A stretch of 64,000 bases of DNA from positions 1,550,001-1,614,000 of the forward strand of contig NC_014414.1 of the NCBI RefSeq assembly GCF_000152825.2, in the 5' to 3' direction. The DNA is from Parvularcula bermudensis HTCC2503. GTDB lineage: Bacteria > Pseudomonadota > Alphaproteobacteria > Caulobacterales > Parvularculaceae. The position numbers and the translations under genes were made by a program. Within the stretch, counting starts at the first letter, position 1; each line of letters starts with the position of its first letter. Below the pieces are notes generated by a model. The model was not told the origin of the DNA. It saw nothing but the letters and a program-made list of their open reading frames with translations, and made no database searches. Below are positions 51,763 to 59,684 of this stretch, piece by piece.

Positions 51763-52094
51763 TGGGCAGTACAGCAACGATAAGGATCGGTGAACGGCAG
51801 GTTGGCTTGTCCCTCACCCTCGGCGCGCTGGCCGAAATTGAGGATGCTCTCGGCGCCCCAAGCCTGTCTGAGCTGGCTGTGAAGTTGGCGAACCCCTCCG
51901 CCGGTCAACTCCTTGTGATCCTCAAAGCCTTGATGCGCGCGGCCGGGGACGAGGACGCCTTTGATCGTCTCGAAGGGGAGGGGGTCAATCTGCGGGAAGT
52001 GCTCGCGGCGATCGCCGCCCTTTTCCGCGATGGCCTTGGAGGGCCGCTGCCGGGAAAGTCGACGCAAACGCGACTCGCTGGGGTGGCTGGATAG
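51762..52094 (+). CDS. GTA tail assembly protein g10 (unshifted product)
   Basis: A 110-residue protein of the GTA gene-10 family. LSLTLGALAEIEDALGAPSL and the later AGQLLVILKALMRAAGDEDA are the characteristic parts. It occupies the position of lambda G in the tail operon, between the tail tube and tape-measure genes. The family domain ends near ALFRDGLGG; the last ten residues after the slippery AAG lie in the reading-frame overlap. A heptamer at 52052-52058 would let a fraction of ribosomes shift into the -1 frame and make a longer fusion protein. Confidence 0.85.
   Translation: MGSTATIRIGERQVGLSLTLGALAEIEDALGAPSLSELAVKLANPSAGQLLVILKALMRAAGDEDAFDRLEGEGVNLREVLAAIAALFRDGLGGPLPGKSTQTRLAGVAG
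52052..52058 (+). other. Candidate -1 ribosomal frameshift site G GGA AAG
   Basis: The g10 reading frame runs CCG GGA AAG TCG here, giving the X XXY YYZ arrangement of a -1 slippery heptamer. It is identical to the heptamer of the phage lambda G/GT tail chaperone genes. A one-base backward slip joins g10 to the g10.1 frame that begins GTC GAC. It lies 34 bp before the g10 stop. Confidence 0.7.
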
Positions 52095-52255
52095 CGCTTT
52101 GGCTCGGGGCGACATCTCGTCCGTTATCGGAATTATGGTCAATGCGTCTCGATCATTGGGCGGCTTTGTTGACCTTCTGGCAAAGGTCGGGCGACGCAAC
52201 AACGATGAGCCGAGATGGCTTGAACAGGCTGATCGACAGTCATCGGAGGGAGTGA
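52058..52255 (+). CDS. GTA tail assembly chaperone g10.1-like frame, expressed by -1 frameshift
   Basis: The -1 frame after the heptamer is open for 65 codons, up to a TGA that is four bases before the g11 start. It carries GATSRPLSELWSMRLDHWAA and TTMSRDGLNRLIDSHRRE, which match the pattern of the small GTA tail chaperone (an aromatic-x-Met turn, a helix, then an MSRxxL helix). No ATG, GTG or TTG lies between the heptamer and the conserved part. The first ATG in this frame (52142) falls inside it. With the shift, a fusion of about 164 residues results. The family call is from memory of the g10.1 pattern. Confidence 0.65.
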   Translation, partial: VDANATRWGGWIALWLGATSRPLSELWSMRLDHWAALLTFWQRSGDATTMSRDGLNRLIDSHRRE

Positions 52256-52258
52256 GAA

Positions 52259-52792
52259 ATGAGTGAGACCGACCCCCGGGTTCCAGGCCTCGATGACGCG
52301 GCCTTGTCGCAGTTCGGCGAAAGCTTCCAGAGATTGGTGGAGGAGGACGTCTTGCCATTGACCGAAGTGATGCAAGCGGCCTTTGCCGAACTGGGCGATA
52401 CGATCGGTGAGGGGCTGAGCGATGCCGCCCGTCAAGGACAACTCAGCATACGCTCTATGGTTGAGGATGTGCTTCGCGACCTTTCTCGTCTTGCGGCAGA
52501 GCGGTTGGTGCAGGGGCCCCTCGAAGGGTTGGCTGGCAGGGCATTCGGCGGCGGTCGCGCAGAGGGAGGGGCCGTCGACCCGACGGCCACCTATCTTGTG
52601 GGCGAACGGGGACCTGAGCTGTTCGTGCCGCCGGGCGCTGGACGAATTGCGACGCCGCCTTCGTCACTCTCCCTGTCAATCTCGATTTCAGGGGATGGTG
52701 CCGGGCCGGCTGCCGACCCGCTGCGCAGGTCCTCTCGCCAAATCGCGCGGCAGGTTGGTCGCCTCCTGACCCAAGGAGGGCGGCGTGATTGA
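52259..52792 (+). CDS. GTA tape measure protein (g11)
   Basis: A 177-residue, very short tape-measure protein, as is normal for GTAs with short tails. The N-terminus is helical (LSQFGESFQRLVEEDVLPLT). The C-terminal part has AARQGQLSIRSMVEDVLRDL and the tape-measure block GGAVDPTATYLVGERGPELF followed by VPPGAGRIATPP. It overlaps g12 by 8 bp. Confidence 0.9.
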   Translation: MSETDPRVPGLDDAALSQFGESFQRLVEEDVLPLTEVMQAAFAELGDTIGEGLSDAARQGQLSIRSMVEDVLRDLSRLAAERLVQGPLEGLAGRAFGGGRAEGGAVDPTATYLVGERGPELFVPPGAGRIATPPSSLSLSISISGDGAGPAADPLRRSSRQIARQVGRLLTQGGRRD

Positions 52793-53408
52793 CGGCTTCC
52801 ACGATGTTCAGTTCCCGACAGATCTCGCCTTTGGATCGGCCGGCGGCCCGGAATTTATGACAGACATCACCGCCCTCTCTAATGGCCAAGAGGTGCGTAA
52901 TGCACGATGGCAGGGGGCGCGTCGTCGCTTCTTGGTCTCACTCGGTCCACGCGCCGTCGGACGGGTCCGTGAGCTCATCGCGTTTTTCGAGGCGCGGCAG
53001 GGGCGGCGCTTTGCGTTCCGGTTCAAAGACCCCTTTGACCATTCAAGCGGTCCGGGGGAAGCTGTGTCTCCGACGGATCAGGAGATCGGGACCGGCGATG
53101 GGGTGACAAGCCGCTTCGGTGTGAGCGTTCAGGTGGCTCCGTCGCTCCCGCCACGAACGAATATTCTCCCCGTCGTCGAAACGATCGGTGTCGCCGTCGA
53201 CGGGGTCGTCCTGACCGCTGGTCAGTTCACTTACGATGATCTTGAGAACCAGGTGGTCCTCGCCCAGCCGCCGGCCATCGGCAGCACCGTGACGGCGGGA
53301 TTCGAATTTGACGTACCGGTCCGATTTGAAAGCGATCGGTTGGTGGTTGAGCGTCATGCTGGCGGGGGAGAAGGTCCGGAGATCGGTCTCGTGGAGGTCG
53401 CGCGCTGA
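52785..53408 (+). CDS. GTA distal tail protein, DUF2460 (g12)
   Basis: A 207-residue distal tail protein. It opens GFHDVQFPTDLAFGSAGGPE, and contains LIAFFEARQGRRFAFRFKDP and VDGVVLTAGQFTYDDLENQV, which are DUF2460 hallmarks. The start is a GTG inside the end of g11. The stop overlaps the g13 ATG by one base (TGATG). Confidence 0.93.
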   Translation: MIDGFHDVQFPTDLAFGSAGGPEFMTDITALSNGQEVRNARWQGARRRFLVSLGPRAVGRVRELIAFFEARQGRRFAFRFKDPFDHSSGPGEAVSPTDQEIGTGDGVTSRFGVSVQVAPSLPPRTNILPVVETIGVAVDGVVLTAGQFTYDDLENQVVLAQPPAIGSTVTAGFEFDVPVRFESDRLVVERHAGGGEGPEIGLVEVAR

Positions 53409-54274
53409 TGCGACCGATTGATGACGTCACCGCCGCGCGCTTCGCCCGAACAGTGTCAAGCCTTTGTACGTGCTGGCAGCTGATCCTGCGCGATGAGACG
53501 CGTATCGGGATGACGGACCACGATAAATCCATCGCTTTTGAAGGGGTGGTGCACGCCCCGGGACATGGGGCCGAGGGGCGTGCGCTTTCCGTCAGCGACG
53601 ATCTGCGGGGGGACGATAGTGAGATCCTTGCGCTTCTTTCCCTCTCCGGCATTGACCGAAACGCAATCGACCACGGCCGCCTCGACTATGCTCGCCTCGA
53701 AATCTGGCGGGTCGATTGGGAGAGCCCTGATGCCAGAATATTACTCCGTCAGGGACGGCTGGGGACGGTCACGCGCCATGGCGAGGGGTGGAGAGCTGAG
53801 TTTCTCAGTCTCAAAGATGCCCTCGGGCAGGTCACGGGGCGGCGCTTTGGCCGGGTGTGCGATGCCCGCTTTGGCGATGCGCGCTGTGGTCTCGATATCG
53901 CCGCCGCCCCCCTTAAACAGCTCGCGGCGGTCACGATGGGGACGGAAGAAGAGCTGATTGTTAGCGGGCTGATGGATGATCCATCGCATTATGCAATGGG
54001 CAGCGTTGAGGTGACGGATGGTCCCTTGGCGGGTCTCAGCCGATCAATCCGCGTCGCCGGGGCGGTGGGGGACGAGGTCAGCCTCTCCCTCTGGGAGCCT
54101 TTTCCCGACAGTCTTCTTCCGGGAACGGGGCTCGCTGTCGTCAAAGGGTGCGACAAGCATTTTTCGACCTGCCGTGAGCGATATGCCAACCAGGCGAATT
54201 TTCGTGGATTTCCACACATGCCGGGGACCGACATCCTCCTGAAAGCGGCTCAGCCAGCGGAGAATGTGACATGA
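53408..54274 (+). CDS. GTA baseplate hub protein, DUF2163 (g13)
   Basis: A 288-residue hub protein. CTCWQLILRDETRIGMTDHD near the N-terminus and GRRFGRVCDARFGDARCGLD are characteristic. FSTCRERYANQANFRGFPHM followed by PGTDILLKAA ends it. The cysteine pattern (VCDAR.. RCGLD.. KGCDKHFSTC) fits the iron-sulfur or disulfide arrangement reported for this family of hub proteins. It overlaps g14 by 4 bp. Confidence 0.93.
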   Translation: MRPIDDVTAARFARTVSSLCTCWQLILRDETRIGMTDHDKSIAFEGVVHAPGHGAEGRALSVSDDLRGDDSEILALLSLSGIDRNAIDHGRLDYARLEIWRVDWESPDARILLRQGRLGTVTRHGEGWRAEFLSLKDALGQVTGRRFGRVCDARFGDARCGLDIAAAPLKQLAAVTMGTEEELIVSGLMDDPSHYAMGSVEVTDGPLAGLSRSIRVAGAVGDEVSLSLWEPFPDSLLPGTGLAVVKGCDKHFSTCRERYANQANFRGFPHMPGTDILLKAAQPAENVT

Positions 54275-54717
54275 GGGCCCTTGATGACGTCCATATCGCC
54301 AATGCGGCTCGGCGCTGGCTGGGGACGCCTTACCGCCATCAAGCGAGCTGTCTCGGGCATGGGGCGGACTGTCTTGGCGTCATTCGCGGCGTATGGCGTG
54401 AGGTGGTGGGCGAGGAGCCTCAGGCACTTCCTCCTTATGCGCCTGGTTGGGCAAGAGGGGGCGACGCCGGGGCGCTCGGTGAGGCTGCCGCGCGGTGGCT
54501 GGAGCGCGAAACGGGGCCTCAGGATCCGCCGCCGCCGGGCCGGGTGCTGCTCTTTCGTCTCGCACGACAGGGGCCGATCACCCATTGCGGGATCATGGTT
54601 GAGGGGGGGGGGTTCGTCCACGCCTACCAAAATCGCGCCGTTACCCTGTCGCGTTTCGGCCGATATTGGCAGGCGCGCCTGGCGGGGGTCTTTCGTTTTC
54701 CGTTGACGGAGGGGTGA
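54271..54717 (+). CDS. GTA NlpC/P60-type cell-wall peptidase (g14)
   Basis: A 148-residue NlpC/P60 hydrolase, likely opening the recipient cell wall during DNA delivery. The catalytic cysteine is C34 in GHGADCLGVIRGVW, and the histidine is in PITHCGIMVEGGGFVHAYQN. The order hub, peptidase, tail tip is canonical. Its stop overlaps the g15 ATG by one base. Confidence 0.92.
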   Translation: MRALDDVHIANAARRWLGTPYRHQASCLGHGADCLGVIRGVWREVVGEEPQALPPYAPGWARGGDAGALGEAAARWLERETGPQDPPPPGRVLLFRLARQGPITHCGIMVEGGGFVHAYQNRAVTLSRFGRYWQARLAGVFRFPLTEG

Positions 54718-57700
54718 TGGGAACGACGCTTTCGACCGCCGGTTCATTACTGATCGAAGGGGCGCGGCGGTTGACGCCAGGCCTGATCGATGGGGCCACC
54801 GCCTATGCCGCCGGCCAGGTGTTCACCGCCGGCCAGAATCTCCTTTTCGGACCCGTCAGCCGGCAGAGCGAAGGACCGCGGCGGGAAGAAATCCGTTTAC
54901 AAACAGCATCGGAAGGGCGGGGTATTCCTCGGCTTTTTGGCCGCCAGCGGATCGGGGGGGCGGTGATCTGGGCCACCCCGTTCGAGGAACGCACGGAGGT
55001 TACCGAAAGCTCCAGCGGCGGTAAGGGCCTTTCGCGCAGTGTCGAGACCCGGCATGTGACATATCTCTACACCGTGTCCCTGGCCATCGCGCTCTGCGAA
55101 GGACCGATCACCCGGATCGCGCGGATCTGGGCGGATGGAGAACTGATCAGCCTTGAGGGGATCGACGTGCGTGTCCACCATGGCACGGAGACGCAAGACC
55201 CCGACCCGCTGATCGAAACCGTCGAGGGGAGCGACAGGGCACCGGCCTATCGGGGCATTGCCTATGTGGTGTTCGAAAATCTGCCCCTGGGGCGGTTCGG
55301 CAATCGGATCCCGCAGTTTAATTTTGAGGTCGAGCGGCAATGCCCGACCGATGATCCCTATAGCCTCGAACTAGCCCTCGAAGCGATTACGCTCATTCCC
55401 GGGGCAGGGGAGACCGTGTACGATCCGTCCCCGGTCTATACCGAGGAGGCCGAAGGGGTTGCCAAGGCGGAGAACGTGACCAATGGACTTGGCCTTCCGA
55501 ATGCGACGGCGTCCCTTGACCATCTTGCGGCGACTTTTCCTAATCTGAAGGCCGTTTCCGTGTTCGTCTCATGGTTCGGCGATGATTTGCGGGCGGGGCA
55601 GACGACGATTGCGCCACGGATTGAGGATCGTGCCCGCACCCTGCGGCCAGAGGGATGGTCAGTCGCGGGTGAAAATCGTGCCACAGCGCGGGAGGTCAGC
55701 CGCATTGACGACCGACCGGCCTATGGGGGAACGCCCTCGGATAAAAGCGTTCGTGCACTGATTTCTGATCTCAGGTCCCGGCAATTGTCGGTGGTGTTCA
55801 GCCCCTTTGTCTTGATGGACGTGCCGCCGGGGAACGGCTTGCCCGATCCATGGGGAGGGGAGGAGCAGGCAGCTTTTCCCTGGCGGGGGAGGGTGACGGC
55901 GGATCATCCAAATGACGATGGCACGGCCGCCGCCCGTCAGGCGGTGGAGGCGTTTTTCGACCGCTATGACTCGATGATCCTTCACTATGCGCATCTTTGC
56001 GTCGCCGCAGGCGGGGTCGATGTCTTTCTGTTGGGGTCTGAACTGCGGGGGCTCACGCGCTTGCGGGACGACACGGGTGCGCATCCCGCGGTCGATCGGC
56101 TACGTCAATTGGCGGCGGCCGTGCGACAAATCCTCGGACCCGACGTGCAGCTCTCCTACGCCGCGGACTGGACCGAATATGGCGCCTACCATCCCGACGA
56201 TGGCAGCGGTGACGTGCTCTTTCCCCTCGATTCGTTCTGGGCGGACGAGGCGGTCGATCTGGTGGCGATCGATAATTATATGCCGCTCACCGATTGGCGG
56301 GATGGACGCCAGCATGCGGATGCGGCGCTGTTCGATGGACCAACGGACCCGGATTATCTCGCCGCCGGGATCGCGGGCGGAGAGGGATATGACTGGTATT
56401 ACGCCGATGCGGCGGCGCGAGGGGCGCAGGATCGGACACCGATTCTTGATACGGCCCATGGGGAGGATTGGATCTTCCGTGTGAAGGATTTGCGATCCTG
56501 GTGGTCTGAGCCGCACCATGCGCGGCCCGGCGGCGCGCGAGCGGCGACCCCGACCCCTTGGCAGCCTCAATCGAAGCCGATCTGGTTTGCGGAGCTTGGA
56601 TGTGGCGCCGTGGATCGCGGAAGCAACCAGCCGAATGTGTTCTTCGATCCGAAATCGGTGGAGAGCGGTCGCCCCTATTTCTCCTCCGGTGCCCGTGACG
56701 ACCGGGTCCAACGACGCTTTCTTGAGGCGCATTTGTGCTATTGGGGCGACCCGCAAAACAATCCGATCTCGGCGCATTATGGCGGGGCGATGATCCCACG
56801 AGAGGGGATCTTCGCCTATAGCTGGGATGCCCGGCCCTTCCCGGCCTTTCCCCTGCGTCGCGATCTGTGGGCGGATGGAGAGAATTGGACCACCGGACAT
56901 TGGCTGACAGGTCGGGCGGGCAAGGTGCCCCTTGGCGCGCTGATCAAGGCGCTCACGTCGGAGGCGGGGATCGGTGCCGTCGATGTCTCAGCGGTCGATC
57001 AACTCGTGACGGGGTTTTTGCTGCCGGGGCCGATGCGGGTGAGAGAGGCCTTGGGCGCTCTCCTCGATATCTATCAAATCGATATGGTGGAGCGCGGCGC
57101 GCTTTTGGTGATGCGGCCGCGCGCCGGCCGTCCGGCGCTCACCCTTGGGCTGGAGGAGTTGGCGGTGGTGGGCGATGAGCCACCCATCACGATTGAACGT
57201 CTGCCGGCGGAGGAGGTCCCCGGCCGTTTGCGCCTCACCTTCACGGACAGCCTTGCCTCCTATGGCTCAGCGGAGGTGGCGATCAGCGATCCGCACCGGC
57301 AAGGGGCAGTGACGGCTTTTCGCGAAACTGCGCTCGTCCTCGAGCAGGGGGAGGCGGAGGGGCGGGCGGCCTCCCTGTTGGCTGAGGCGCAGGCCGCAAC
57401 CGTCCAGATCCGCTTTGCCCTGCCGGCCCATCGGCTGGAGATAGAGCCCGCCGATTGCCTTGAACTCGTCGATGGCGACCGGATCTGGCGGCTTCGTCTG
57501 ACGGAGATCCTTGATGGTCCCGTTCGTCAGGTGGAGGGGGTGACGATTGCCGAGGGCAGTTTCCAGGGCATCCACGGGGCTTTGCGCGGTCGCTCGGCGG
57601 ACATGGCCCCCCCCGCGGGGGCGCCGGCGGTGGCGTTTGCCGATCTGCCCCTCCTTCCCACCGGCCGGGATGAGGCGGTTCTCTACGCCTTTGCCGCGGC

Positions 57701-58520
57701 CGATCCCTGGCCCGGATCGGTGGCGGTTCATGCGGGGGCGGCGGCGGACGCCCCGCTCGCTTTCTCCCTTTCCTCCCCTGCGCGCCTTGGACGCCTCACC
57801 GCGCCCCTGGGCCCAGGTCCTCTCTATCGATGGGATCGCGCCGCGGCGGTCACCCTGACCCTTCCCCTCGGCAGTCTGGCGTCGGTCACCGAAGAGGCGG
57901 CGTTGTCGGGGGCTACCCTCACCGCCATCGATGCCGGGTCGGGCCGGTGGGAGCTCCTCGTCTGGCAAGATGCGATTCTCCTCCCCAATGGCGATTGGCA
58001 GCTCACAACCCTGCTCCGCGGCTTAAGGGGGACTGAGGCTGAGGCGGCTCTCGGGGCGCCGGCCGGGGCTCGGGTGATCTTTCTCCCCGCCAGTCCCAAG
58101 GCCGTCCCCCTCTCGCCCGATATTTGGGGGGAAAGCCGCGTCTTTCAGGCCGGCCCCACCGGCGCGACGCCCGGGGACTATCCCTTCGTGACGACCACTG
58201 TGCCGGTGGTCGGTGCTGGCGCGCGGCCTTTTTCGCCGTGTCACTTGCGCGCAAGGGCGGAGGGGCAGAACCATTTGCGTGTGAGCTGGATACGGCGCAG
58301 CCGCATTGGGGGGGATCGCTTTGATCGCGAAATTCCCTTGGGCGAAGGGCGCGAGGCTTATATCCTGCGCGGCTATGCCGAGGATGACAGTGAAATCGTC
58401 ACGCAAGAGGTCACATCCCCCACCGCCCTGATCCCCTCTGCTGGGCTGAAACGCCTTGAAGTCACGCAATGGTCTGAGACCTTTGGAGAAGGTCGCGCCG
58501 CGGTTCTCCATCTCTCTTGA
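54717..58520 (+). CDS. GTA giant tail-tip (megatron/host-contact) protein (g15)
   Basis: A 1267-residue protein that forms the tip of the GTA tail. Residues about 75-130 (GRGIPRLFGRQRIGGAVIWA) are the phage tail-tip N-domain. A TIM-barrel-like region follows, with LLGSELRGLTRLRD, DVQLSYAADWTEYGAYHPDD and AVDLVAIDNYMPLTDWRDG. A glycoside-hydrolase-like segment (KPIWFAELGCGAVDRGSNQP) supports the TIM domain reading. The C-terminal third is variable and Ala/Gly-rich, ending SETFGEGRAAVLHLS. The start is the ATG that overlaps the g14 stop; the open frame extends a little upstream inside g14. Confidence 0.95.
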   Translation: MGTTLSTAGSLLIEGARRLTPGLIDGATAYAAGQVFTAGQNLLFGPVSRQSEGPRREEIRLQTASEGRGIPRLFGRQRIGGAVIWATPFEERTEVTESSSGGKGLSRSVETRHVTYLYTVSLAIALCEGPITRIARIWADGELISLEGIDVRVHHGTETQDPDPLIETVEGSDRAPAYRGIAYVVFENLPLGRFGNRIPQFNFEVERQCPTDDPYSLELALEAITLIPGAGETVYDPSPVYTEEAEGVAKAENVTNGLGLPNATASLDHLAATFPNLKAVSVFVSWFGDDLRAGQTTIAPRIEDRARTLRPEGWSVAGENRATAREVSRIDDRPAYGGTPSDKSVRALISDLRSRQLSVVFSPFVLMDVPPGNGLPDPWGGEEQAAFPWRGRVTADHPNDDGTAAARQAVEAFFDRYDSMILHYAHLCVAAGGVDVFLLGSELRGLTRLRDDTGAHPAVDRLRQLAAAVRQILGPDVQLSYAADWTEYGAYHPDDGSGDVLFPLDSFWADEAVDLVAIDNYMPLTDWRDGRQHADAALFDGPTDPDYLAAGIAGGEGYDWYYADAAARGAQDRTPILDTAHGEDWIFRVKDLRSWWSEPHHARPGGARAATPTPWQPQSKPIWFAELGCGAVDRGSNQPNVFFDPKSVESGRPYFSSGARDDRVQRRFLEAHLCYWGDPQNNPISAHYGGAMIPREGIFAYSWDARPFPAFPLRRDLWADGENWTTGHWLTGRAGKVPLGALIKALTSEAGIGAVDVSAVDQLVTGFLLPGPMRVREALGALLDIYQIDMVERGALLVMRPRAGRPALTLGLEELAVVGDEPPITIERLPAEEVPGRLRLTFTDSLASYGSAEVAISDPHRQGAVTAFRETALVLEQGEAEGRAASLLAEAQAATVQIRFALPAHRLEIEPADCLELVDGDRIWRLRLTEILDGPVRQVEGVTIAEGSFQGIHGALRGRSADMAPPAGAPAVAFADLPLLPTGRDEAVLYAFAAADPWPGSVAVHAGAAADAPLAFSLSSPARLGRLTAPLGPGPLYRWDRAAAVTLTLPLGSLASVTEEAALSGATLTAIDAGSGRWELLVWQDAILLPNGDWQLTTLLRGLRGTEAEAALGAPAGARVIFLPASPKAVPLSPDIWGESRVFQAGPTGATPGDYPFVTTTVPVVGAGARPFSPCHLRARAEGQNHLRVSWIRRSRIGGDRFDREIPLGEGREAYILRGYAEDDSEIVTQEVTSPTALIPSAGLKRLEVTQWSETFGEGRAAVLHLS

Positions 58521-58591
58521 GCGAAGCGCCTTGAAATTTGGTGGCGGAAGGGAAGATAACGGCGCGTCATCCCCTATGGAGCGCCCTCTTT

Positions 58592-59545
58592 TTGTCACAG
58601 AACCCTTACACAGTTCTCGGGGTCAGCCGTCAGGCCACCGCTGACGACATTCGCAGCGCCTATCGGCGGCTGGCCAAACAGTTTCACCCTGACAAGAATC
58701 AAGGGAACGCCGCCGCAGAGGATCGTTTCAAAGCGGTGAATGCGGCCTTCGACATCCTGGGCGACACCGAAAAGCGTCGCCGGTTCGATCGGGGCGAAAT
58801 CGATGCGGATGGGAATGAGCGGGTGCGCGTCAATCCAGGCGCCGCCTATGGCGCGCGGCCCCGGGGCCAGAGTGGCCCCTTTAAGGGCAGCGGCCCCTCA
58901 ACCCGTCAGCCGCCGCCGGGGGGCTTTGACGATATCAGCGATATTTTCTCGGACATTTTCGGCCGGAGCGCCCAAGGAAGGGCACGACAGGGATCGCCCA
59001 GTCGCGGCGCCGACATTCGCTATCGTCTGACCGTTGATTTCCTTGAGGCGGCGCGGGGCACGACCAAGCGGGTGGTGCTCCAGGGGGGGCAGAGCCTCGA
59101 TGTGGGGATCCCCGAAGGCCTCCGCGATGGGCAAACCTTACGGCTGCGCGGGAAAGGCAAGCCCGGCGCCAATGGCGGCCCGGCCGGGGACGTCCTCGTC
59201 GAGGTGAGCGTGCGGCCGCATCCAGTCTACTCCCTCAAGGGGGACGATGTGACGATGGAGCTGCCGATCACGCTGAAAGAGGCGGTGATGGGCGGGAAGA
59301 TCGAACTGCCGACCCTGCGGGGCACCGTTATGATCCGGTTGCCCGCAAATACGAGCTCGGGCGTGTCTTTCCGGCTTCGCGAAAAGGGGATGAAGAATCC
59401 CAAGACAGGGACCATCGGGGATCTCTATGCCAAGACGAGCATCGTCCTGCCCGAGGAACCGAATGAAGCGCTCAAGTCTTTCGTGGAAGCTTGGAAAGAG
59501 GGAGATGACCAACCGCGGGAGGATCTCTTCGGGGCCGCCGATTGA
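58592..59545 (+). CDS. Class B J-protein (DnaJ/CbpA-like co-chaperone)
   Basis: A 317-residue Hsp70 co-chaperone. The J-domain is at the N-terminus, with PYTVLGVSRQATADDIRSAY and the catalytic HPD in LAKQFHPDKNQ. A Gly/Phe-rich linker follows (PPPGGFDDISDIFSDIFGRS). The C-terminal substrate-binding domains contain LDVGIPEGLRDGQTLRLRGK and MELPITLKEAVMGGKIELPT. The zinc-finger domain of DnaJ is absent, so this is CbpA-type. The probable start is TTG 58592, preceded by GGAG at 9 bp. Earlier in-frame TTG/GTG codons would add 18 unrelated residues. Confidence 0.88.
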   Translation: MSQNPYTVLGVSRQATADDIRSAYRRLAKQFHPDKNQGNAAAEDRFKAVNAAFDILGDTEKRRRFDRGEIDADGNERVRVNPGAAYGARPRGQSGPFKGSGPSTRQPPPGGFDDISDIFSDIFGRSAQGRARQGSPSRGADIRYRLTVDFLEAARGTTKRVVLQGGQSLDVGIPEGLRDGQTLRLRGKGKPGANGGPAGDVLVEVSVRPHPVYSLKGDDVTMELPITLKEAVMGGKIELPTLRGTVMIRLPANTSSGVSFRLREKGMKNPKTGTIGDLYAKTSIVLPEEPNEALKSFVEAWKEGDDQPREDLFGAAD

Positions 59546-59618
59546 GCCCGAGGGGCCGGTTTCTCGGCGCCGGTGGGCGCCTCGCACGGCGCCGGAAGGG
59601 TGGGAGGAGAGCTTGCTG

Positions 59619-59630
59619 ACTTACGTAAGT
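59619..59630. promoter_or_regulatory. Perfect 12-bp palindrome ACTTACGTAAGT before the Do-protease gene
   Basis: The 12-bp palindrome lies 55 bp upstream of the protease start, in a 139-bp gap. It has the size and symmetry of an operator for a dimeric repressor. No such repressor gene is in the window, so the binding protein is unknown. Confidence 0.3.
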
Positions 59631-59684
59631 TTAAGCCCCTCGTCACCAACGCGTTAGGTCAGGCTGCCCATTTAGAAGGAAGAC

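Noticed and set aside
51961-52266. An open frame of 101 codons spanning the end of g10 and the start of g11
   Set aside because: It starts at a TTG inside g10 and lacks any tail-chaperone pattern. The alternative -1 frame from 52058 carries the expected motifs.
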